From Reyranella sp. (lineage in GTDB: Bacteria > Pseudomonadota > Alphaproteobacteria > Reyranellales > Reyranellaceae): 64,000 nucleotides of DNA. Below, piece by piece: positions 9,504 to 18,900 of the stretch (positions are counted from its first letter, which is position 1; each line of letters starts with the position of its first letter). The notes below the pieces were generated by a model. The model had not been told where the DNA came from. It saw nothing but the letters and a program-made list of their open reading frames with translations, and searched no databases. The stretch spans positions 1 through 64,000 of the forward strand of contig JAKFVH010000248.1 in the NCBI GenBank assembly GCA_021732285.1, read 5' to 3'. The translations under genes were made by a program, and so were the position numbers.

Positions 9504-9976
9504 GCCCGGCCTCCGTTGCGCAGGGTGGCCGCCGCGCGTTCGACCGCGCGCAGGATGCGCTGATGCGCGCCACAGCGGCAGAGATGCTTGTCGAGGGCCG
9601 CGACGATGTCGCCGCGGCTCGGCGTGGGATTGCGATCGAGCAGCGCCTTGGCTGACATGACGATGCCACTCAGGCAATAGCCGCATTGGCCGGCTTGCTC
9701 GTCGAGGAAAGCCTGCTGCAGCGCATGCGGCCTGGCCGGCGTACCCAGGCCTTCGATGGTGGTGACCTTGCGATCGGCGACCGTGCCGACTTCGCGCGTG
9801 CAGGCGTGGGCGGGCTGGCCGTCGACCAGCACCATGCAGGAGCCGCACTGCTCCAGGCCGCAGCCGTAGCGCGTGCCCATCAGGCCGAGATGATTGCGCA
9901 GGACGTCGAGCAGTGTCGCCGTCTCCGGCACCTCGACGCGCTTCGCCTCACCATTGACCGTGAACGCAATGCTCAT
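9500..9976 (-). CDS. (2Fe-2S)-binding subunit of xanthine dehydrogenase-family enzyme (IorA-like)
   Basis: CGLEQCGSCMVLVDG and GQCGYCLSGIVMSA..CRCGAHQRI cysteine motifs. Confidence 0.92.
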   Translation of the reverse strand: MSIAFTVNGEAKRVEVPETATLLDVLRNHLGLMGTRYGCGLEQCGSCMVLVDGQPAHACTREVGTVADRKVTTIEGLGTPARPHALQQAFLDEQAGQCGYCLSGIVMSAKALLDRNPTPSRGDIVAALDKHLCRCGAHQRILRAVERAAATLRNGGRA

Positions 9977-9986
9977 GGAGCCCCCT

Positions 9987-10313
9987 TTATGCAGCTTTGC
10001 GCGGACGTTGCCGGGCAGGCCTGCCCTTAAGCGGACGCGCTGCCAACTCCAACCCAAGGGCACGAAGTACGCCGAGCATCGTGCCGAACTCCGGATTGCC
10101 TTTTTCGCCAAGCGCCTTGTAGAGACTTTCACGATTGAGGCCGGCGGCACGGGCAATATCGCTCATGCCGCGAGCACGAGCGACGATACCGACTGCATCA
10201 CGGACGAACGCCGCATCGCCGGTCTCCAAGGCCGCTGATATGTACTCGGCCTGTCGCTCCGGGGTATCGAGATATTCGGCCACATCAAAACGTGTCGTCT
10301 TGACCATCGCCAT
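9987..10313 (-). CDS. Antitoxin, HigA-like putative addiction module antidote
   Basis: 108 aa, HTH region (MSDIARAAGLNRESLYKALGEKGNPEFGTMLGVLRALGLEL), immediately downstream of RelE/HigB-like toxin. Confidence 0.85.
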   Translation of the reverse strand: MAMVKTTRFDVAEYLDTPERQAEYISAALETGDAAFVRDAVGIVARARGMSDIARAAGLNRESLYKALGEKGNPEFGTMLGVLRALGLELAARPLKGRPARQRPRKAA

Positions 10314-10609
10314 TACTCCTCCAACTCCGCCGCCAAGGCTAGCGCGCGCTTGATGTCGCGTTGTTGCGTGCGCTTATCACCGCCACACAGCAACACGACG
10401 ATCACCGCTCCTCGACGGACATAATAGACGCGGCAACCAGGCCCGTAATCGACACGCATTTCGAGCAGACCCGCGCCAAGCGACCTGGCGTCACCTGGAT
10501 TGCCCTGCTCGAGACGACGAATGCGAGTAGCAATTCGCGCAACCGCCCTGTCATCCCGGAGGTTACGCAGCCATCCTTGGAACTCGTCCGTCTGGCGTAC
10601 TTCGATCAC
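10313..10609 (-). CDS. Toxin, RelE/HigB-like addiction module killer protein
   Basis: 98 aa; LRDDRAVARIATRIRRLEQGNPGDARSLGAGLLEMRVDYGPGCRVYYVRRG..LLCGGDKRTQQRDI is typical of this family. Confidence 0.87.
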   Translation of the reverse strand: MIEVRQTDEFQGWLRNLRDDRAVARIATRIRRLEQGNPGDARSLGAGLLEMRVDYGPGCRVYYVRRGAVIVVLLCGGDKRTQQRDIKRALALAAELEE

Positions 10610-10618
10610 TGGACCAAA

Positions 10619-10636
10619 TGTAGTCTATAGGCTACA
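10619..10636. promoter_or_regulatory. Palindromic operator candidate upstream of the toxin-antitoxin operon
   Basis: TGTAGTCTATAGGCTACA, an 18-bp palindrome with one mismatched pair, 10 bp upstream of the toxin start. Confidence 0.6.
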
Positions 10637-10658
10637 GAAAGTCAAGTGCCATGAGGTA

Positions 10659-11558
10659 TTACAAAAGATCCGCTACAGCCTTTCGATAGCGCGTGATCGC
10701 GTCGAGATGTTCGGCGTAGCTCTTGCCGGCGATGCGCTTGTGATGGCCGCTGACGTAGGTCGTGTGGACAGTGACGTGGGTGACGCCCGCCTTCTTCCAG
10801 AATCCGATCTCGCGCCGCCAGTCGTCTTCCTTGCCGATGCCGGGCGACACCCAGACTTCCAGGCCGACCGAGGCGGGATCGCGGCCGGCGGCGCGGATCA
10901 GGCCGCGCAGCTTGTCGAAGGCCTTTAGCGCCTCGTCGCCGGCGGGATAGGCCAGCGGCATGAAACCGTCGCCGTACCTGGCGGCGCGCCGGAAGGTCGC
11001 CTCGGCATGACCGCCGAACCAGATCGGCACGCGGCCCGACTTCGGCCGCGGGTTGATGCCGCCGTCGTCGAGCTGGTGGAACTCGCCCTTGAACTTGACG
11101 TGCGGCTCGGCCCACAGCGCCTGCATGAAGCGCACCTGCTCCTCGGAGCGCTTGCCGCGGGTGTGGAAATCCATGCCCAGCGCCTGGAACTCGATCTCGT
11201 TCCAGCCGACGCCGATGCCGAGGCGGAACTCGCGGCCCTCGCACAAGGCGTCGAGGCACGCCGCCTGCTTGGCGACCAGGGCGGCCTGGCGCTGCGCCAG
11301 GATCACGACGCCGGAGGCGAAGCCCACCTTCCTGGTCACGCCCGCCAGGAAGGCGAACAGCACGAAGGGATCGTGATAGGCGGTCGCCGTGGTGCCGACG
11401 CGCTTGCCGCCGTAGTCGATGCTGGGATTGCCACCCAGCACATGGTCGGGACCGAGCAGGTAGGTGAAGCCCAGCCCTTCGGCCGCCTGGGCATAGTCGC
11501 GCAGGACGGTGGCGCCGGTGCCGATGTCACCGACCGGTAGTGAAGCGCCGAGTTGCAT
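10659..11558 (-). CDS. LLM class (F420-type subfamily) oxidoreductase
   Basis: MQLGASLPVGDIGTG..FTYLLGPDHVLGG..RLGIGVGWNEIEFQALG. Confidence 0.85.
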   Translation of the reverse strand: MQLGASLPVGDIGTGATVLRDYAQAAEGLGFTYLLGPDHVLGGNPSIDYGGKRVGTTATAYHDPFVLFAFLAGVTRKVGFASGVVILAQRQAALVAKQAACLDALCEGREFRLGIGVGWNEIEFQALGMDFHTRGKRSEEQVRFMQALWAEPHVKFKGEFHQLDDGGINPRPKSGRVPIWFGGHAEATFRRAARYGDGFMPLAYPAGDEALKAFDKLRGLIRAAGRDPASVGLEVWVSPGIGKEDDWRREIGFWKKAGVTHVTVHTTYVSGHHKRIAGKSYAEHLDAITRYRKAVADLL

Positions 11559-11575
11559 GTTTCCTCCCCCTCTTA

Positions 11576-11632
11576 TTCGGACCGCGGGCGTCTCGCCCGC
11601 CTCATGAGCGGGCGGGACGCCCGCGGTCCGAA
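11576..11632. repeat. Intergenic palindromic repeat, family 1
   Basis: ttcggaccgcgggcgtctcgcccgc-ctcatga-gcgggcgggacgcccgcggtccgaa. Confidence 0.85.
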
Positions 11633-11639
11633 CATGAGC

Positions 11640-12884
11640 TTACTCTGCCGCCGCCGCCTTTGCCGGCTTCAAATCGGTCGAATACTTGAGATGCACCGGT
11701 GCGTTCGACTCGAACGGGCTCTTGAGGTCGAGGCTCTTGGCGATCTCGCGGATCGCCGGGAAGACCTCCTGGCCCATCAGCCGGACGCAGGTCATCGAGT
11801 CTTCCTGGCTGACGCGGCCGTCGTTGCCCCACAGGGCCAGGATGCCGGGTCGGGTCTGCTCGAGGATGCGCTTCAGCTTGGCCACGACCTGATCGGGCGT
11901 GCCGTAGATGATGCGCAAATCCTCGACCTGCTGCTCGAAGCTGGTGTTGCCGCGCGGGTTGATGGCGCGGCCGGCGGCGAACTCGACGAAGGCGCGTCGG
12001 TTGGTGGGCGAACCGTAGCCCGACGGCGTGCTCCACACCGGATGGGCGAGCCCGGTGAACTCGCCCTGCATCCAGCGGAACTGCTTGGCGTTCTCGCGCG
12101 CCTTGTCCTCGTTGTCGGAGATGTGGACCTGGATCAGGTAGCCGCGGTTCTCGGGGCCACCGACATAGCCCGACTGTAGCGCCACCTGGTCGTAGAGCTC
12201 CCAGATCTTCTTGGTCTGCTCGATCGAGGTGTTGAGGGCGATGTAGGGATAGCGCTGCTGCGCCGCCCACACGATCGTCTCCTTGCTGATCACGCCCGGG
12301 ATCCAGACGCGAGGATAAGGCTTCTGCAGCGGCACCGCCCACGGGTTGACCACGCGATGCTGGTAGTGCGTGCCCTCGAAGCGGAACGGCCCGGTCCTGG
12401 TCCAGGCCTGCGTGATCAGCTCGTGCGCCTCCTCGAAGCGCTCGCGGTTGAACGCGGGATTGACGCCGGTGGCGAGCTGCTCCTGGCCGCCGCCGCGCAC
12501 AAACCCCGAGACCAGGCGGCCCTTGGAGATCATGTCGATCATGGCGAGCTCTTCGGCGAGCCGGATCGGGTTCTCCGCCAGAGGCAGCGGATTGCCCAGC
12601 ATCACGATCTTCACCTTCTTGGTCATGCCGGCCAAGATGGCGGCGAAGATGTTGGCCTTGGCCTGCATGCAGAACGGCGCATTGTGATGCTCGTTCAGCA
12701 TGATGCCATCGATGCCGACCTCCTCGGCCAGCATGTATTGCTCGATATAGTTGTTGTAGAGCCGCGAGCCCGCCACCGGGTCGAAGTGCTTGTTGGAGAA
12801 CATCAGCGCGGTGGCGCCGAAGTCGCGGCCGGCCTGCTCGTCGTAGGCCGACATGGGCTGCTCGGTGAAGTACATCAGGTGCAT
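11640..12884 (-). CDS. LLM class flavin-dependent oxidoreductase
   Basis: MHLMYFTEQPMSAYDEQAGRDFGATALMFSNKHFDP..; luciferase-like motifs GIDGIMLNEHHNAPFC. Confidence 0.88.
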   Translation of the reverse strand: MHLMYFTEQPMSAYDEQAGRDFGATALMFSNKHFDPVAGSRLYNNYIEQYMLAEEVGIDGIMLNEHHNAPFCMQAKANIFAAILAGMTKKVKIVMLGNPLPLAENPIRLAEELAMIDMISKGRLVSGFVRGGGQEQLATGVNPAFNRERFEEAHELITQAWTRTGPFRFEGTHYQHRVVNPWAVPLQKPYPRVWIPGVISKETIVWAAQQRYPYIALNTSIEQTKKIWELYDQVALQSGYVGGPENRGYLIQVHISDNEDKARENAKQFRWMQGEFTGLAHPVWSTPSGYGSPTNRRAFVEFAAGRAINPRGNTSFEQQVEDLRIIYGTPDQVVAKLKRILEQTRPGILALWGNDGRVSQEDSMTCVRLMGQEVFPAIREIAKSLDLKSPFESNAPVHLKYSTDLKPAKAAAAE

Positions 12885-12889
12885 GGCGT

Positions 12890-13672
12890 CTACTCCCGAC
12901 CGATGAAATTGGTGACCAGCTTGGCGAGCGCCTCGGGCTGCTCCATGTCGACGGCATGCCCGCACGAGCGGACGATCTCCAGGTGGGCATCGGGCAGCGA
13001 TTCAAGATAGCGCTTGCCGGCGCTGATCGGCACCACCTTGTCGTCGTCGCCCCACACGACCATGGCCGGCGCGCGCATGGTCCTGAGCAGATGGGGCAGC
13101 GTCTGGCTGTACATGTAGGGCTTCCAGGCGATGCGGAAGCTCATCTCGCGGCAGATGTCCCACATTTCCAACTGATCGACCGACGGCTCGGCGCCATAGA
13201 CGTGGTCGAACGCCTTCTGGTCGTGGAAGGCCGCGCGCGCGTAATCCATATAGCCGGTGACGGCGAGGTCGAGGATGTCGCCCATCGGCGGCTTGATGCC
13301 CATGGCCCCGACAAGCACCAGATGCGAGAGGTCGGCAGGCGCCATGGTCGCCATCTCGGCCGCGATCCAGCCGCCGAAGCCCAATCCGACCAGCGCCGGC
13401 TTGGCGATCTTCAGTTCGCTGAGCAGGCCGCGATAGACCACGGCGATGTCGCGCACGCTGCGCATCCAGTCGGGTCGTTCGGAGCGACTGTAGCCGGGAT
13501 GATGCGGGACGATCACCGCGTGGTTTGCCGCGAGCGCGTCGTAGAAGGGCAGATCGTCGAGCGTGCCGGTCTCGTGGTGCAGGACCAGCACCGGGCGCCC
13601 CCGGCCGGCGCGCTTCACGTGGAGCTTGGTCCCGCCGGCCTCGATGGTGGAGCTCGCCCAGTCGACCGCCAT
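12890..13672 (-). CDS. Alpha/beta hydrolase
   Basis: HHETGTLDDLPFYDALA, GLGFGGWIAAEMA nucleophile-elbow-like region, CGHAVDMEQPEALAKLVTNFI. Confidence 0.85.
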   Translation of the reverse strand: MAVDWASSTIEAGGTKLHVKRAGRGRPVLVLHHETGTLDDLPFYDALAANHAVIVPHHPGYSRSERPDWMRSVRDIAVVYRGLLSELKIAKPALVGLGFGGWIAAEMATMAPADLSHLVLVGAMGIKPPMGDILDLAVTGYMDYARAAFHDQKAFDHVYGAEPSVDQLEMWDICREMSFRIAWKPYMYSQTLPHLLRTMRAPAMVVWGDDDKVVPISAGKRYLESLPDAHLEIVRSCGHAVDMEQPEALAKLVTNFIGRE

Positions 13673-13754
13673 GCCCGATTTCCTCCGCTTATTGCGAGGA
13701 TCGTTGCAACCGGACCTAGACGAGTCAAACTTGCGGTCCCGCAGGGCAACATTT

Positions 13755-13932
13755 CGTTCCTCCCCGTCGCGGAATTCCGCGACTGCCGAGCGATTTTGGC
13801 GCGTCGCGCCAAAACGCGTGGGTGTCGGCGTCTTACGCCGACGGAGGGGTCATGGGCGACGACCTGTGGCTCATGACCCCTCCGCCCGCTACGCGGGCAC
13901 CTCCCCTTCGCGGCATCCGCGAAGGGGAGGAA
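13755..13932. repeat. Composite multi-hairpin intergenic repeat, family 2
   Basis: cctcccc..gtcgcggaattccgcgac; gtcggcgtcttacgccgac; ggaggggtcatg..catgacccctcc; gcccgctacgcgggc; cctccccttcgcggcatccgcgaaggggagg. Confidence 0.8.
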
Positions 13933-13941
13933 GATCTTTGT

Positions 13942-14661
13942 CTAAGCTTCGCCGGCCAAGGCCTCGCGTAGCCGCGCCGCCGCGGCGCGGCCCAAGGTCA
14001 GCGCTTCCTCCATGCCCTGCAGCATGATGCGCGCGCTCTCGCGCGACTGGGTTTCCACTCGCCGCAGCCGGTCGCGATTGACGATCAGCGAGCGTCCCAG
14101 CCGCAGGAAGGGCGGCGACGGCAGCAGGCTCTCGAAGTGGGCCAGGGTGCGCCAGATCATCAGCGCCGGCTGGTCGGCGACGAAGACATGGGTGAAATCG
14201 CCGTCGGCGCGCACCGCCACGATCTCGTCGGTCTGGGCGAGCAGCGTGCGCTTGGGCGTGCGCAGCGCGATCACCCCGCGGCCGGTGGCTGCCGGCTCCT
14301 CGCCGCGCGCGAGCTGGCGCTCGACGCGCGTCAGCGATTCGGCCAGCCGTTCGGGCGCCACGGGCTTCAGCAGATAGTCGACCGCGTTCACGGCGAAGGC
14401 CTCGACCGCATGCTCGGCATAGGCCGTGACGAACACCACGACCGGCGGCCTGTCCAACGCCGCCAGCAGGTCGAAGCCGTCGCCTCCGCCCAGCTCGATA
14501 TCGAGGAAGATCGCCTGTGGCCGGATGCGCTCGATCTCCTGCAGGGCCTGCGCCACGCCTTCTGCTTCGCCGACGATCTCGATCTCGGAGTGCGCCGCCA
14601 GCAGCCGGCGCATGGCCTGGCGGGCCAAATGCTCGTCGTCGACGATCAGGACCCGGAGCAC
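13942..14661 (-). CDS. LytTR-family response regulator
   Basis: MLRVLIVDDEHLARQAMRRLL receiver, PQAIFLDIELGGGDGFDLL, C-terminal LytTR DNA-binding (PPFLRLGRSLIVNRDRLRRVE). Confidence 0.92.
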   Translation of the reverse strand: MLRVLIVDDEHLARQAMRRLLAAHSEIEIVGEAEGVAQALQEIERIRPQAIFLDIELGGGDGFDLLAALDRPPVVVFVTAYAEHAVEAFAVNAVDYLLKPVAPERLAESLTRVERQLARGEEPAATGRGVIALRTPKRTLLAQTDEIVAVRADGDFTHVFVADQPALMIWRTLAHFESLLPSPPFLRLGRSLIVNRDRLRRVETQSRESARIMLQGMEEALTLGRAAAARLREALAGEA

Positions 14662-15806
14662 GGTTCGCCCTCCAGCGTGAGCCTGGCCACCACCCTGTCT
14701 TCGCTGTCGCCCAGCGTGAACGTGTGGCGGCCGGGATAGTGCAGATCGAGCCGGCGCTTGACGTTCTCCAGGCCGATACCCGACCGGCGCCGGCGCGAGC
14801 CCACGCTGTCTTCGAGCGAGCCGGTGTTGTCGATCTGGATGTGCAGCGTGTCGCCCTGGGCGCGGATGTCGATATGGACGTCGAGACCGTCCTCGCGCCG
14901 GCCATACTTGACGGCATTCTCGACCAGCGGCTGCAGCAGGAAGCTTGCGATTCGCCTGCCGCCGGCGGCGTGCTCGACATGGATGTGCGTCCTGAGGCGA
15001 TCGCCGAAGCGCGCCTTCTGCACGCCGAGGTAGGCCGACAGCCCTTCGACCTCGGTGTCGATCGTCACGATCGGCTGGTGGATACTGTCGAGCGAGTTGC
15101 GCAGGTAGGCCGTGAGATTGCGCAGCATGGCGAGCGCCGCGGCCGGACGCTCGGGGATTTCCTCGGCCACGCCGTTCAGCGCATTGAACAGGAAATGCGG
15201 ATCGAGCTGCAGGCGCAGCTCCTCGAGTTCGAAACGCAAAGCCTCGGCCTCGGCGCGCACCGCATGCCGATGCTCAGCCTGCTCGGCCATCTCGGCGTGG
15301 ATCCAGAAATAGCAGAGGCTCCAGCCGGCGAGCGTCAAGGTGTAGTGGATCCACGGCACGATCACGGCCTCGATCGGTCCCCAGTAGGGCATGTCCCAGT
15401 CGAAGGCCTGGCGAACGGCGAAGACGATGCCGACGGTGATTGCCGCGGCACCGGCCGACAGCGCGCCGATCAGCGCGATCGAATGGGGCGTGAGGCGATT
15501 GTTGAAGGCGTGCGACGTGTAGACCGTGCGCATGCCCGCGGAGACCACCACCAGGCAGGGCGTGACCAGAAGCGTGATGGCAAGCGCGATATGGAAACTG
15601 CGGTAGGTCAGAACGCGATTGACCAGATCGACCAGGAAGAACAGGCCCCAGCCGACGATCTGCGCGCGCCAGAACACCGACAGGCGGCCCGTCCACCAGG
15701 CGCCGACCGACCCGGCAGCCATGCTGAGCACGTTTTCGCGCAAAATCGCGGTTCCGGTGATCCCCCAAAAGCCGCCGAGTAGGCGGCACACCGCATGAAA
15801 AGCCAT
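14646..15806 (-). CDS. Sensor histidine kinase (LytS/AlgZ-type, His_kinase family)
   Basis: LQLDPHFLFNALNGVAEE H-box, LLQPLVENAVKYG N-box; overlaps response regulator gene. Confidence 0.9.
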   Translation of the reverse strand: MAFHAVCRLLGGFWGITGTAILRENVLSMAAGSVGAWWTGRLSVFWRAQIVGWGLFFLVDLVNRVLTYRSFHIALAITLLVTPCLVVVSAGMRTVYTSHAFNNRLTPHSIALIGALSAGAAAITVGIVFAVRQAFDWDMPYWGPIEAVIVPWIHYTLTLAGWSLCYFWIHAEMAEQAEHRHAVRAEAEALRFELEELRLQLDPHFLFNALNGVAEEIPERPAAALAMLRNLTAYLRNSLDSIHQPIVTIDTEVEGLSAYLGVQKARFGDRLRTHIHVEHAAGGRRIASFLLQPLVENAVKYGRREDGLDVHIDIRAQGDTLHIQIDNTGSLEDSVGSRRRRSGIGLENVKRRLDLHYPGRHTFTLGDSEDRVVARLTLEGEPCSGS

Positions 15807-15975
15807 TTGCCGGCGGCGGGCAAGCCGGCGGTCACAGCTCGGTCACCAATTGACCACTTGGTTCACCGACTAATCTGCCCGCTTCGCCGAGAGTCGGGCC
15901 GCACCCCAATGCCGTCCTGCGATCGACATGACATACCGCCGTGACACGGCGACGCAGGAGGAGGAGGAGCGGGGA

Positions 15976-18900
15976 ATGGCTATCAACTACACCGTTGGCG
16001 ACAGCTGGGGGTCGGGGTTCATCGGCAACATCAAGGTGCCGGGCGGGACCAGCGGGCTGCACGGCTGGACCCTGGAGTTCGACGCCACCTTCGACATCAC
16101 CAACATCTGGGGCGCCGAAATCGTCTCCCATGTCGGCAACCACTATGTGATCCGCAACGCCGCCTGGACCGCCGACGTCGCCGCAGGCAGCCAGGCGAGC
16201 TTCGGCTTCGAAGCCAAGCCCGGTTCGGGCGGCACCACGGCTACCGGCTTCGCCTTGAACGGCACGGCCGACACGCCCACACCGCCGCCGGTCGTCGTTC
16301 CGACCATTTCCATCGACGACGCCGCGATCACCGAGGGCGACAGCGGCACCAGCCTGCTCACCTTCACCGTCAAGCTCTCGCAGGCCGCAAGCGGGCCGGT
16401 CACGGTCAGCTACTCGACCGCCAACGGCACGGCCACCGCCGGCTCCGACTACACCGCACTCACCGGCACGATCACCTTCGCCGCCGGCGAGACCACCAAG
16501 ACCATCACCATCCCGGTCACCGGCGACACCACGGTCGAGGCCAACGAGGCCTTCACCGTCAACCTCGCGAGCCCGTCCGGCGCCACCATTGCCGACGGCG
16601 CGGCCACCGGCGCCATCGTCAACAACGACGTGGCCCCGCCCCCGCCACCCGCGACCGGCGGACTGTCGCTCGACTACGACATCGTCAGCAACTGGGGCTC
16701 GGGCTTCACCGCCTCGATGGCGGTCGGCGCCGGCAGCGCCGCGCTCAACGGCTGGACCGTCGCGTTCGACGCCTCGTTCAACATCACCAGCATCTGGAAC
16801 GCCACGATCGTCAGCCACGTCGGCAACCACTACGTGGTGAAGAACGCCGACTGGAACGGCACCGTCGCCGGCGGCAAGGAGACGGCATTCGGTTTCCAGG
16901 CGACGCCGGGCAGCGGCGGCACGGCCGCCTCGGCCTTCACCATCAACGGCACGGCCGTGGGCACCGACCCGGTGCCGGTACCAACGCTGTCGGTGGCCGA
17001 TGCCACGGTGGCGGAAGGCAACAGCGGCATGCACGAGCTCGCCTTCACCGTGACGCTGTCGGCCGCGGCAGCGGGCCCCGTGACGGTGGCCTACGCCACC
17101 AGCAACGGCACGGCGACCGCCGGCAGCGACTACACCGCCCTCAGCGGCACGCTCACCTTTGCGGCCGGCGAGACCTCCAAGGTCGTGCGCGTGCAGGTGT
17201 CGGGCGACACGGCCGTCGAGGCCAACGAGACGGTGTCCCTCACGCTCTCCTCGCCGAGCGGCGCCACCATTGCCGACGGCACCGCTGTCGGCACCATCAC
17301 CAACGACGATGTCGCGCCGACGCCGACGCTTGCCGTCGCCGACGCCACGGTGACGGAGGGCAACAGCGGCACGCGCAACCTCGCCTTCACCGTCAGCCTG
17401 TCGGCGGCGGCGACCGGCCCGGTCACCGTGGCCTATGCCACCAGCAACGGCACGGCGAGCGCAGGCAGCGACTACACGGCAGCCAGCGGCACGCTCACCT
17501 TCGCCGCCGGCGAGACCTCGAAGGTCGTCAACGTGCAGGTGTCGGGTGACACCGCCGTCGAGGCCAACGAGACCCTGACGCTCACGCTGTCGTCGCCGAG
17601 CGGCGCCACCATCGCCGACGGCACGGCGATCGGCACCATCACCAACGACGACACCGCACCGCTGCCGACCCTTGCCGTTGCCGATGCCACCGTCAGCGAA
17701 GGCAACAGTGGCGCGAAGGACCTCGCTTTCACCGTCTCCTTGTCCAGTGCGGCAACGGGCCCGGTCACCGTGGCCTACGCCACCAGCAACGGCACGGCGA
17801 CGGCAGGCAGCGACTACACGGCAGCCGGCGGCACATTGACCTTCGCCGCCGGCGAGACCTCCAAAGTGGTGCACGTGCAGGTGAGCGGCGACATGGCGGT
17901 CGAGGCCAACGAGACCCTGACGCTCACCCTGTCGTCGCCGAGCGGCGCCACCGTCGCCGACGGCACGGCCATCGGCACCATCACCAACGACGACACCGCG
18001 CCGCTGCCGACGATCAGCATCTCCGATGCCTCGGTTGCCGAGGGCAATCCCGGCGCGGGCGGCGGCGCCACGCCGGGCTGGTTCAGCACCTCGGGCAACC
18101 AGATCATCGATTCGGCCGGCCACTCGGTGCAGATCGCCGGCGTGAACTGGTTCGGCTTCGAATCCTCGAACCTGGCGCCGCATGGCCTGTGGACGCGCGG
18201 CTACCAGGACATGATGATCCAGATGAAGGATCTCGGGTTCAACACGATCCGCCTGCCCTTCTCCAACGACACCATCCACAGCACCGGCACGCCCAACGGC
18301 ATCGACTTCTCCAAGAACCCCGACCTGCAGGGCCTCACGGCCATGCAGATCATGGACAAGATCGTGGCCTATGCCGGCGAGATCGGACTGAAGATCATCC
18401 TCGATCATCATCGCAACGATTCCGGCCCCGGCCCCTCGTCCAACGGCCTGTGGTACGACGCCCAGCATCCCGAATCGCAGTGGATCTCCGACTGGCAGAT
18501 GCTGGCGGGGCGCTACGCCAACGATCCGACGGTGATCGGCGCGGACCTGCACAACGAGCCCTACAACGGCACCTGGGGCGGCGGCGGGCCGACCGACTGG
18601 GCGGCTGCGGCCGAGCGCGCCGGCAACGCCATCGGCTCGGTCAATGCCAACTGGCTGATCTTCGTCGAGGGCGTCGCCAACTATCAGGGCCAGCCCTACT
18701 GGTGGGGCGGCAACCTGATGGGCGTGCGCGACCGGCCGATCGACCTCAACGTCGACAACAAGCTGGTCTACTCGGCGCACGATTACCCGAACTCGGTGTG
18801 GGCCCAGCCGTGGTTCCAGGGCAGCGACTTCCCGGCGAACCTGCCGGCCAAGTTCGACCAGATGTGGGGCTACATCTACAAGGAGGGGATCGCGCCGGTG

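Noticed and set aside
16981-18003. Possible CRISPR or satellite array
   Set aside because: Units are 342 bp, in frame and encode Calx-beta domains; not short repeats with unique spacers.
15832-18780. 982-aa minus-strand ORF
   Set aside because: Antisense shadow of the GH5/GH18 gene; low-complexity A/G/R/V-rich translation with no domain, whereas the plus frame has clear domains.
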